Of a stretch of 64,000 nucleotides of DNA, positions 40,901 to 52,900 are shown piece by piece; the stretch's first letter is position 1; each line of letters starts with the position of its first letter. Below the pieces are notes generated by a model, which ran no database searches, was not told where the DNA came from, and saw nothing but the letters and a program-made list of their open reading frames with translations. The position numbers were made by a program, and so were the translations under genes. The DNA comes from Pithys albifrons albifrons. Lineage: Eukaryota > Chordata > Aves > Passeriformes > Thamnophilidae. The stretch lies in assembly GCF_047495875.1 (NCBI RefSeq), contig NC_092462.1, positions 26,986,523-27,050,522 of the forward strand, given 5' to 3'.

Positions 40901-43900
40901 ATTAAAATTCTTACTTTGTGTTTTGGCTAATGCAGATGTTCAGAGGCTTGTCAGTTAAAGGCAGTTCAGTGTGTGGTGTTGTCCATTTAATGTGGCACAG
41001 TCAGGTTTGAATCTGATGTATGTAATTTCTGGCTTTCCCTGTCATTTTGAGGAGATTGTGAAAGCCCATTAATGGAATAACAAGCAAATTTACTTAGCCT
41101 CAAATTTTCCTAAACAGTGGAGTTTTAAAGAATGAATTATGTATCTTTCATAAATGTCATGTCTGAGTTGACTGTTGGAAGAAGGGACTAAAATACCAAA
41201 TTTTTTTCCTGGAGTATTACATTGTATGTTTATTACAAATAGGAGTTATTAACCACTGGGAATTGTGGTTAAGTCTATTGGCATGGTGCTTCGTAAATGA
41301 CTTTTCTTGCATACTGTATACCTTGCATTTTTCTAAGTATTCCCTTTTCCCACTTCCCTTTCTAATGATTAATCAATTTTAACATTTTTTTTAATATGAT
41401 TTTAAAACTTTTTTTTTTTACTTTGTAGCTTCGTCCTCCTCAGCCTGCAGTATATTTATTTGTTTTAGATGTGTCTCATAATGCAGTGGAGGCTGGATAT
41501 TTGACAATAGTCTGCCAGTCATTGCTGGAAAACCTAGACAAGTAAGAATATAAATAACCTTTTCAAATCAGTTAACATGTTGTTTTGAACAATAGTAACT
41601 TACAATTCTGAAGAAAACTTGCATATAGTGTCTAAACATGCAGTCCCTAAAAGACAGAAGTTCAGTTGTCTGGAATTATGCAATGTAGCCTACGTCTCTT
41701 TAAAAATAGAACAAAACCCACACCAGCTGTGGGAGCAATTTACATGGTGAGAGCTTTATTTCCTGCATGTGATTAAAGTTGTATCTGCATATAATTTACT
41801 TATCTGCAAAGAATATTTAGCTATAACTTCTAGCAACATGTTGATTGTACAGAGAGCTATAAACTGCAATGTTCTCCCCTGACAACACCAACAAAATTAA
41901 CTAAATTGGAAGATTAAATTGTCCAGTTCTTGTGCTGAAATGGCTAAGGTGCTGCATACTGAAATGTTGTAACCACTAGTGTGAGACTGCCTAGGTGCGT
42001 TGTGTTGTCAGTTCGGTTTTTTTAGATCATGGTTGCCTTGATCTACCTGTGCCTCTTTCTAACTGTTCGCATTTTTGCACTGGGATAGCATGCACGGGAT
42101 TGTTGCTGATGCTTTTTGAGTGAGGGTTAATAAGCTTTACTGTGTTCATGTCTTTTGACAGCAAATCCTGTGAAGGCTTTGCCTTTGAAATTCCTATCTA
42201 TGAGTTTTTCTTGGGAACTTGATTTTAATTTCTCATGAAGAAACCAATATGTTCTTCCATTTATTGATTTGGTCTTTCTGTGTTCAGTTTTTTTTTGGTT
42301 GTTTTGTTAACAGATTCTCAGAAACATGCTAAATTATTTTAGGAAAATCCCATGCAAAGTTTATAGGAAAATCAGTACATCCAGTTCATTTATATACCTA
42401 GATGGTAACAACAATACTTGCATCAATTGCTTTTGGTCACCATCATGGTTTTCAGCACTTGCTGATGTTTTATATTTTATTTGAGAAACCTCATTTAGTT
42501 TTTAATTTTGTATTTTTAATGCCATGCACTGAAATATGGTCCCCATGAGTAACAACCATGTTGCATTGTAGAGACATTGGATTTTGGTTTAGAGTTGTAA
42601 GTACTCTGTAACTACATTAGTAAATGGGCCTTTTGAATTACAAAAGAGCAGAATGCACTGTTTTTTCTTGAAGAATTACCTTCTTTCATGTTTCAGTATA
42701 ATGTTTAAATGAAACTACTAAGTTCTCTTTTGGAGCAAAACATCAGTATATTAGTGAGTGCTCATCCATAACACTTGGTCTTGTAAACTATCGTTATCCC
42801 AGCTTTGCAGAAAATACTGAGGGAATATGACTTGTATTCATGTTTCAGATCTCCTTTCTTACGTTTTTCTTTTGCTCCTGTGCATGAGCTGAGTTTCTGC
42901 TAACATAAGCAGGAGCTCTGAGTATGTGTATGTCTTGAGATTTAGGGCTTAATAGTGTATTTTTCAATGCTTCAGGCTGCCTGGAGACTCAAGAACAAGA
43001 ATAGGGTTCATAACGTTTGACAGCACTGTTCAGTTTTACAACTTGCAAGAAGGTTTATCTCAGCCTCAGATGCTGATTGTCTCAGATATTGATGGTAAGT
43101 AAAAAGAAAATGGAAGCTGAACTTTTGAGAACCTTTTTTTTTTTTTTCTTCCCCAGAAGAAGGGCAGTTAAATGCCTCCCTGACATCCGATCCCGTCACA
43201 TCTCGGGAGCTGAGCAGGGTCAGCCCCGGATTAGTACTTGGATGAGAGACCTCCTGGGAAATGCCGGGTGCTGTAGGTTCTAGTCCTGAGGACTTCACTG
43301 GCACCGTCCAAGCTCGCTCGGCCGTGGCAGATGAACCTCAGGACTTAAACGGTGGGGCCAGTTCTGCGCACGCTGTGCCTTACCTAAAAAATCCACTGCA
43401 CAGGCTGGAAGGGCACACCCACCTGGGGAGAGCCCTTCCCAAATCTTCGTTCGCGAAGTTTGGCCATACATACTTCCCAGAAGAAAGATTAGAATCTCTC
43501 AACTATTCTGGTATTTGGTCAATGTTACTGAATGTTTAGTGAATATATTTTGGAAAAATAGTTTTGCACTGACTGTAGAGTGGGATATGTTTAAAATGTG
43601 AATTTCAAACATTAATTTTGCTTTGAATAAGATAAGCTTTGTCCAGACTGTATTCTCTCTAACACACATATCAGAAAAGTAGACTATTTCATGGTATATG
43701 TAGCAGTGGGCAATGAAATATTTTGTTCTATTTTAATGTTATTTTTTTCTTTCATAAAATGTTTTTTCCATTCTCCCTGCAGATATTTTCCTGCCTACAC
43801 CAGATAGTTTGCTTGTAAATCTCCATGAAAGCAAAGAGGTATGATTCCTTAAAATAGGCAATTAAATTTAAAGAACTGAATCTTCAAAATGGATGTTCCT

Positions 43901-46900
43901 GTTAAACTTTGAATTCAAGCTTATCTTCATAATATGTAGTTCCAATGCTAGTTTTTAATTATAGAAGTATTACACGTTGTTTGTTTGATACATCATAGCT
44001 TTTGAAGTTATGACTTTGTTTTCCTTTCTGTATTAAAACTAACCTGAAATATTTGGTACAGAGTGTGCCACTTCAGTTATGGCAATACAGCTTTTTAGAA
44101 ACAGCAGAAAATCTCAAACTTGTAAAAATCTCATATAACACCTTTCAATCTGTTCTGCAGCTGATAAAAGATCTGTTGAATGCATTACCAAATATGTTCA
44201 CCAATACAAGAGAAACACACAGTGCGTTGGGCCCTGCTCTCCAGGCTGCATTTAAGCTGATGTCTCCAACAGGCGGTCGGATATCTGTCTTTCAAACTCA
44301 GTTACCATCTTTGGGAGCAGGGCTTTTGCATTCCAGAGAAGATCCCAATCAAAGGTCAAGCACAAAGGTAAAAAACTTCCCTTAATATTCATTTTGTGAG
44401 ACTGAGGACTGTCCATGTCTTTCTGACACACATAGTTCTGCAGATCCGTACTTGCTTTTTGTTTATAGCAGTTCAATAAATTAAATTACGTCTATGTTTG
44501 TGCATTTAAGATAACACGTGTATGTGTGATGTTACTTGTTTCAAAGTGCTGTCTTTTGGCTTTTGCTTTGTAGTTTTTCTTGGAAAGCAAAAGAAGCTGC
44601 AAATATTTCTGATTCTGTTAATATCAACCTGAGTTTTTGATCAGTGTGGATATTTAAATTGATGACCTAAAACGTGATTTTTTGCTATTTTTATGGCCTT
44701 GTAGTTCACAGCATCCAGTAAGTGTAACATAGTTGCATGAATGTTTATTTGTATGAGTACATAAACATCCTTGAAAGGAGTATCATAACTGCTTGTAAAG
44801 GCAAACTTAAATAATACGGAGCATAATTTCTACAGGTCAGAATGCTTGTAAGTTACTGTTTAAATGAAACTTCCTTATGATATTTTGCTGCTGAATAGTA
44901 TGTCTTGTTCCATGAAGTCTTGCATTGTTGCAATTGTTTTCTTAACTCTTCCCTGTATAATTTATTCATTAAAGGTGGTCCAACATCTTGGTCCAGCAAC
45001 GGACTTTTATAAGAAGTTGGCACTGGACTGTTCAGGCCAGCAGACTGCTGTGGATTTATTTCTCTTAAGTTCACAATATTCTGATCTAGCGTCTCTTGGT
45101 AAGGAGTACCTCATTCCCTCTTTCTGCACTATTGTCTTTCTTTAGAAGCACAGGCTACTTCAGAAATTCTTAAATCATGTAAATATTCTTGCACTTTTGG
45201 AATTGCAGCTCATGCTGCAATGGAATTGATTTGGAAGTTGATAGCTGTAAAGAATAGGAATACTGTTTTCATAATATTGGACCAGTTACTCTAGGATTTC
45301 ACAGTTCATGAGAATGTACTCTCCTGATCAAGAACAGGAAACAACCAGATGGCAAGCAATAAAGTTTAATGATGGGGTAGAATAGAGTTTTCATCTTTTG
45401 ATATTAATCCAAGATTTGTCTCTGTGCTCACACTTCATTTTGCCTCTGCACCATTAAATTTTTCTCCAAGCCCTTCAGTCTCAGCTGCCAAAGGTAGCAT
45501 ATTTATTGAGCTCTGTGTATACTTAGGTCCTTGTTTATTGGGGTGAGTCCTTGCTGTCATCAGTGGTCTGAAGCTGGGCCAGTTCTCATTGTCTTATGGA
45601 TGTGGGTCATGCGAAGAAAAAGATGAACATAGATAAGACTTGCAGAAGGCCGCATGCAATTTTTGTGCCCTGACTTCAGGTAACAACTTTACCTCTTAAC
45701 CATATCTTTTCTTCCTTCACAGCTTGCATGTCCAAATATTCTGCAGGATGCATCTATTACTATCCATCTTTCCATCGTAGCCATAATCCTGCTCAGGCCG
45801 AAAAGTTGCAAAAAGACCTGAAAAGGTACCTTACAAGAAAGATTGGATTTGAAGCAGTTATGCGCATAAGATGTACAAAAGGTACGTCTTAAATACTGAT
45901 TCATATGGAAAAGTTGGCGTAAGCATTTTAGTGATCATTTTGAATGTGCTTAAGTCTTTAGCAACATTAAATCTCATGTTATTTCACTTTGTTTGAAGAG
46001 TATGGTAGTTATTTCTTTATATAAGTTACATTAGCTTTTGGTATTTTGTTTTTTGTTTTCTTCTTTAGTTGATGGCACTGTTTCACTTTTAAGTTGACGT
46101 GTAGTGTAAGGGCATCATTCAGTTTGGAGTGTTCAGAATCAAACATGAACTCTACTGGATCATGATGAAATGTCTAATGATTTGTGGAATTGATTTTGCA
46201 TAATGGAATTTTTAATGTACTCTTAAACCTAGCTTGAGGGCTGTGGGGTTTAGTTATTGATAAGAGTTTTCCATGCTGTTTTAACCTCACTCTGAATTAT
46301 TTAATCTACTTCTAGGTCTTTCAATACATACTTTTCATGGGAACTTTTTTGTACGATCTACTGATTTATTGTCCCTTGCCAATGTCAATCCTGATGCTGG
46401 ATTTGCAGTACAAATGTCCATCGAGGAAAGTCTGACTGACACATCTTTAGTTTGTTTTCAAACAGCACTTTTGTATACTTCCAGCAAAGGTAAATAAATT
46501 CAAATTAATTCGCCAGTGGGCTTTTTGTTTCTTTTTATAAGATAAGGTTTGCATAGTTAGTTCCACAGCCTTTTGTTGTTCTCTATACCCTAAGAGAATC
46601 CTTTCAAGGCTAGAGAGCCTACTTGGCAGTTAATCCCATAATGTAAATCCTTATAAAGGCTATTTTGATGGGCTAATGTAATTCATCTCCATCTTGCATC
46701 GGATTCATCAAGAATCCTTAGAAGTCACACCAGTGTTATAAACAGTAACATGTTTGGCAGGCACTTTGTCCAAATTCATAGATCTTTGAATTGGAATTAG
46801 TTGCTACTACATTGCATAGGCATTAAAGAACAGCAGCTAATTTCTGTGGTGGAAGATGCCACAAAATTTTGAGGTGAAAATCCACGTACTTCATTTGTAG

Positions 46901-49900
46901 GATCAAGACACTGTGGATGTTACAAACTTCTTTGTGTTATCAACATGTACTGCTTTAAAGCAGAATCTGAACAGGTTGAGACAGGAATGAGAGACAGTGT
47001 TACATCAGTTTCCTGACTGGTATGTTTTTACAAAGTGGGTGCATCTTAGATGAGAGATGTGGTGTAGTGATCCAGTTTGTATACTTCTACCAGGAGGTAA
47101 CGCATAATGATTTCCACTGATTTCTGTTAGGTGAACGTCGCATTCGAGTGCACACACTTTGCTTGCCAGTAGTAAGTTCACTGGCTGATGTATATGCAGG
47201 TGCGGATGTACAGGCCGTTGTCTGCCTCTTAGCCAACATGGGTGAGTACAGACCAGGAAGTATTTTTTGTATGTTCTTAATTTTACCAACCATTTAAATG
47301 AAATACTGGATGAAGCCTGAGTATTAAACTGAAGGACGGTGAAGCCTGAGAATGCAAAAGATGACAAAGTTATGCCAAAACTGTGAAGTGTAATATTCCT
47401 TGTTCTGAATACTTGGTTGACCGTAATTTTTATAAATTGTTTTCTAGAAGTTATTAAAGGACAAAGAATCATAATACCCATGGATCAAAACTCTCATTTT
47501 TGTATTGTGACCGTGGTTGATCTCTCAAACTTAAGCATTCTAGGGTTACTTAAGAACCAGTTACTCAGTTTAGTGGGTTGCTGGAGACTAAAAGGCAACT
47601 TCTGACTACAGTGTATCCAAGAACCTAGTTTTCTGTGCTTCTGTTCTGTTGCTGCTGGGTTGAGGGTTCTTACTTGTCCCATATTTGAAGGTGTTTCATA
47701 GACGGATCTCTGACATTGAACATGTATGAACTCTGTGCTGCATTTTAGTATATCCTATGTTGTGTATTAATAGTGAAATCAATTATAAGAAAGAAATAAT
47801 ACTTCTGCATCTTTTGGGGCTGGAACTAGATTATCTTTAAGGTCCTTTCCAACCTAAACCATTCTGCAATCTCCTCTTAAATGCGCATTCAGTCCAGCAG
47901 GTGGCTTCCTCCAACCAAAGAATTTCCAGCCCTTGCTCAGCCCTTCACTCAGAAGGTGAAGCTGGATTTACACCTGTCACAGTTACGCCACTGAAATAGT
48001 GGAAGAAATGTTGGAGTGGGAGGCGGAAATCAACATTAATTTGTGCAAATCTTATCTTGGTTGTCAGGCCAGCAGAGTTTCAGCAATAGCTAAGTTACTT
48101 GTGTAAGATTTAAAACAGGATTTATATTTAGACTTAGCTATGTATGACAGCTTCAAAAATTCTCCAAGAGTACAAACTGTGGAGCTGAAATTAGACACAC
48201 TGTATTTAAGCATTGTGAAAGTGAGTTCCAGTATGGACAGTCATCTGATTTACTCCTAAAAATGTTAGGACCACGGGTATGTGTTTGGGTTTTTTTAGTC
48301 TGAAAACATAACCCAAAAGTACAACTAATATTTTCAAAATTCAAGGGGCCAAATGAGGCCATCTCTGGTAACTTCTTATTTCCTTCTAACCTGACAGCTG
48401 TGGATCGCTCAGTTTCATCTAGTCTTGCAGATGCAAGAGATGCCTTAGTTAATGCTGTGGTAGACTCCTTGGCAGCATACATGTCAACTGCCTCAAATCT
48501 GCAGCAGTCCATGCTGATAGCACCAAATTCCCTCAAGCTGTTTCCACTCTATATTTTGGCTCTTCTCAAACAGGTATGTATAATCTAGTGGATTAATGTT
48601 TGATATTTAATTCGTTGTTCCATTTGAGGAATTCTGCAGTTCTAGGTGAAGCAATGTCTGTACTTTTCTAAAATTATGAAAATTGGGTTATCAAATTTAT
48701 GCTTGCAGAACTTTCATGTAGAAGATGACAATATTAAGTTATTAGTGTCTGAACCATTTATTAATTTATTGGATTTTAAATTTTTTATGTTTTGTTTTAT
48801 ATTGTTTTACAATGAAAATAAATATATTGTTACAGTTAGCATTTCTCAGATTTTGGCATCTTATTGGTGTAGCCCATGAATGTTGTTGGAAACAGCTTAT
48901 TAGTGCTTCAATTTTATTTTATGAAACAACAAATAAAGTGGTTTTCAATACATAAACTTTGTACTTTTAAAGTTCTGAAAAGAAAAGTAGTTTCCGTGGA
49001 GGTACGATGAGATTAATTGCAGAAACTCAAGTGATGCAGTTTAAAAGTCACAGAGAAGTAGTTATTACGACCTTTCTTTTTTCATTTTGTTTTATCTTTG
49101 AATTACCAAACATCATACTTTAACAGAGGACTTAATGCAGGGTTTTGTTATTAATAAATCTCACAGTTTAAAGATTTTCATGTCTGATAGTTGTTTGTTC
49201 TCTTATGATGAATAAACCTTTATCCAATTTTGTTGAGAGATCTAATCATAATCCACTTATTTTCTTTGGCTTAGTGATTACTTCAGTCTCTAATACACTG
49301 GATATGATTTTTTGCTACTTGCATAAGTAATGTAGTTAATGGTGGGGAAAAACCAGACCATGTATTATCAAGAAGGTCCACATAAAGGACAGAAATAAGA
49401 GTGCCTGAGAAAATAAGTTGTTTAGGGGTTGTTTTTTGTGGTTTTTTTTTATTATTTTTATTAACAATATAAAAAAATGAGATCTAGAGAAACTCAAACA
49501 AAATGCTTGTAGCAACCCAGGAGGACTGATGTATTTGCTGTAGAAGCATGAACTTTGATTATAGGAATATTCTCCATTGAGTCACTACGTGATGTTTACT
49601 TCATTGTGTTGCTTTTCACAGCAATCATTTAACCATTGCTTCTAAAATAGATCTGAAAAATTCAGTAAGAAAGAGTTACAAAATAAGTTTTATCCTATGA
49701 TAGCCTAGTTTCTGCTATAAAACACGAGTTTTATTTCCCTTTCGAAGCTTTCCCTTAACAGTGAATTCTTACTGCTATAAAATCAGAGCTAATCTTTTGC
49801 ACATAAGTATTTTGTTTGAACTCTGCTCATCTCATAGCTTTCCATGATAGGATGCACTGGTGAGTTTCACAGGGCAGTAACATTTGTCAAGAATGAAAAT

Positions 49901-52900
49901 GAGCAATGCTGGCCCAGTTGCATTCAAATTTTAGGCAAACTGAGGTGGGGGGGAATTTATTCTCCTTCATCAGTAAGGAGGGAGAATGGATTATGTTTTA
50001 AATGGTTTTTTTTCAAGCTCTATGATTCAGATTCTAATGTATCTCAATAGGATAAATTTCTTTACTAGAGCTTTGCCATCTTTGCTTGGCACTTTCAAAG
50101 TTCTGAAATGTAGTGTTTAGATGTGACATAAAATACAGGGTTTGTCTGAGTAGCAACACTGTTCTGTTACAGAAAGCATTCAGGACAGGCACAAGTACTC
50201 GCTTGGATGATCGTGTGTATGCAATGTGCCAGATGAAGAGCCAGCCTCTTGTTCATTTGATGAAAATGATACATCCCAACTTGTACAGAATAGACAAGTT
50301 GACTGATGAGGTATGAAGCCAGTTTATAGCATTTTCTAGTTTTTTAGTGGCCTGTTAAACCCAATACTGTGCTGCAATAACTTAAGTTGTTATTAAAGTA
50401 TAAGCAGAGGATTTTCGATAGATTATAAAACAATCAAGAAAAACACTTATTTTTAAGTTTTGAGTTGCAAGTACAGTAGTGTGTTACTAGAAGAACTGTG
50501 GTGTTACTTTATCTTGTTTCAGTGACCACAATAATTCCATTATATTTCTATTATACAAAGAAAGCCCTGTATGCATTAGAAACATCTTCAGTGTGTTTTT
50601 GTGTTTTACAACTGTCTGAGAGAAATGGATGAAGTAGATCTGGTGGATGATTCCAGGTTTCATATACTGAAATCAGATAAAGTTGCGTGCAATAACAACC
50701 TTCCAGTGGTTTCTCAGACTCAAGTGAAAGAAACAGAATTGTACTTCTGGATGGTCATGATCAGACTGAGAGAGTACTTCATGTATGAAACCAGATTCTA
50801 TTAATTCACCTTTTACAGAGGTAGCCTAGGAAATGGATGCATTTTTTAATAGCAGTAAGCAAGACAGGATTTTTATTTGAGGTCAAATTTAGGTAATTGC
50901 AAAAATAAGGGTTTAAAGTTTTTATGAATTCATAGTTGCAAGCTTTGGAAAAGTATGCACAGGAGTTTGGGTTTAAGTGTTATCCAGGATTATATGGTAA
51001 ATTGAGTAGTTTCTCTGGCAGTGATACTGTTCAGCACAGCCTCTGAGCTATTTGTAGTCTCGAAGTTTCTTTTAGGGTATTTCATAAGCTCTTAATACAC
51101 AAATCTAAACTCAGTGTTCTTCAGTGGAATTGATTAATTAGTCTTTTTATACTCCACTCCTCCCAGCATTTGAGAAGCCAACTAGCCTTGTTTTTCTGAG
51201 GCACTTAGATTGAAATGCTGTATTCAGTGTGCATGTGCTGTGAAGAACCAGCAGTGTCTTTAAGAGATCCCGTTTTATTAGCAGAGGCTTTCAGATCAGT
51301 TATTTCTAGTACAATAATATGAAAAATAGGGCTTATTTCACCTACTGAAATTAATTGACAAACCACATTTTAAATCATACAAGAGTGATAATCTGTCAGT
51401 ACTTCTTCAGTATAAAGTATTTATGACAGGTATTTTTTAATAATGTCCGTGCTAACAGCCACATTGTTTAATCAGATGGTAGTGCTCTGTGGAGGAACCT
51501 GTGGATCATTTCAGGCAGGATGTTAAATCAAGGAACCTGCTGTTAATTGAACACAGTCAAATAATGAACCGTTACAGAGAGTAGCATTTGATGTTGTTCT
51601 GCTCTTGCAACATTTCTAGTAAAGTTGAACGCAATACAAAAAATTAGTGGAGGTTGTTTGTAGAACAGTGTCAACACTAGAATTCTTTTCAAACACTGAT
51701 ATCTGTAGCATAAGAAATGTTAAGCAACTTAAATGAACTTCCATTATTATTTTTTAGGTAATAAAGTAGGCTTTAGGTTAAGTAACGTTCTAGAACTGCT
51801 TAATGTGCATAATCATTTTCGCTTAACATGGTATTTTGTTACATGAGAATCCTCAAAATTTTACTAGAGATTAATAGTGGTTTTCCTGTTTTATTTTACC
51901 TAGTTAAAGTTCTAATGTTATTGAGTATTGGTTTTGTTACAGAGTACAATACATGTAAATGACAGAGTTGTTCCTCAGCCACCTCTTCAGAAACTGTCTG
52001 CAGAGAAGTTGACAAGAGAAGGAGCTTTTCTTATGGATTGTGGTACAGTAAGTTACAAGTTTCACACACCTTTTTTTTTTTTTTTTGGAAAGAAAGAAGA
52101 GGCATTATTAAAAGCAATCAACTCTCAACGATAACTGTAGTGAATCAGCTTTCCAGGTAACCCGACAATTATCTGTGTTCCCATGAAAGGCTTTCATATT
52201 TTGATCCAAGGAGTATCTTTGAGGCTTCAAAGGCTTGATTTTTTCATTATAGACTGATGAGCATATACCAAGAGTTCACATTAAGGTCTTTTTTTCTGGA
52301 ATTAATGTATTTTTATTTTCCAAAATTTCTTTTAATGGTTATTAAATTACATATACTACAGTTTTTAACAAAACACTTCTCATTGATGCAGGCAACTTCT
52401 CACCCACACACAAATCAAGTGTCTTTATGCAAGAGTGAGGGAATTGTGGAGAGTGAACAAAACCTGTAGATACAGTTTAAGGTATCCGTAGAAATTACAC
52501 TAAAACACACTTAATTGGATAAAGCATTATACTACTCAAATGGTAGTCTAGAAAGTGCTTTAAACCTTGTATGTGTTCAGGGCTGAGTGCAAATGTCAAA
52601 CTAGGTTTTGCCTCCAGATATCTGAAATAATTACTATAATATTTTTTGGTAATTGATGCTTTACTATGACTTCTTTAGATTGGGAAGTCAGTGTGCAGTA
52701 ACCAACACAGTGATGTGACTTTATAAAATTTGAGGGTTTTCATTTGAGGAGGTACCATGGAATGTTACTGCATTAACTCTTCCATTATAGACATGTCCTG
52801 CATCCTCATTCTTTCAGTATTTGCATTCTACCTATATGTTTTTATTTTTAATGATCTTATTCTAAAAATTACCAATGTACTAATCAGTAAATGTGCAAAT

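Noticed and set aside
43162..43281. Functional 5S rRNA gene
   Set aside because: Stem-forming bases are diverged, there is no T-run terminator at the 5S end, and the sequence continues into a SINE body with target-site duplications.
47005..47481. 158-codon minus-strand open frame
   Set aside because: It is the antisense shadow of SEC24B exon 18 and its introns.
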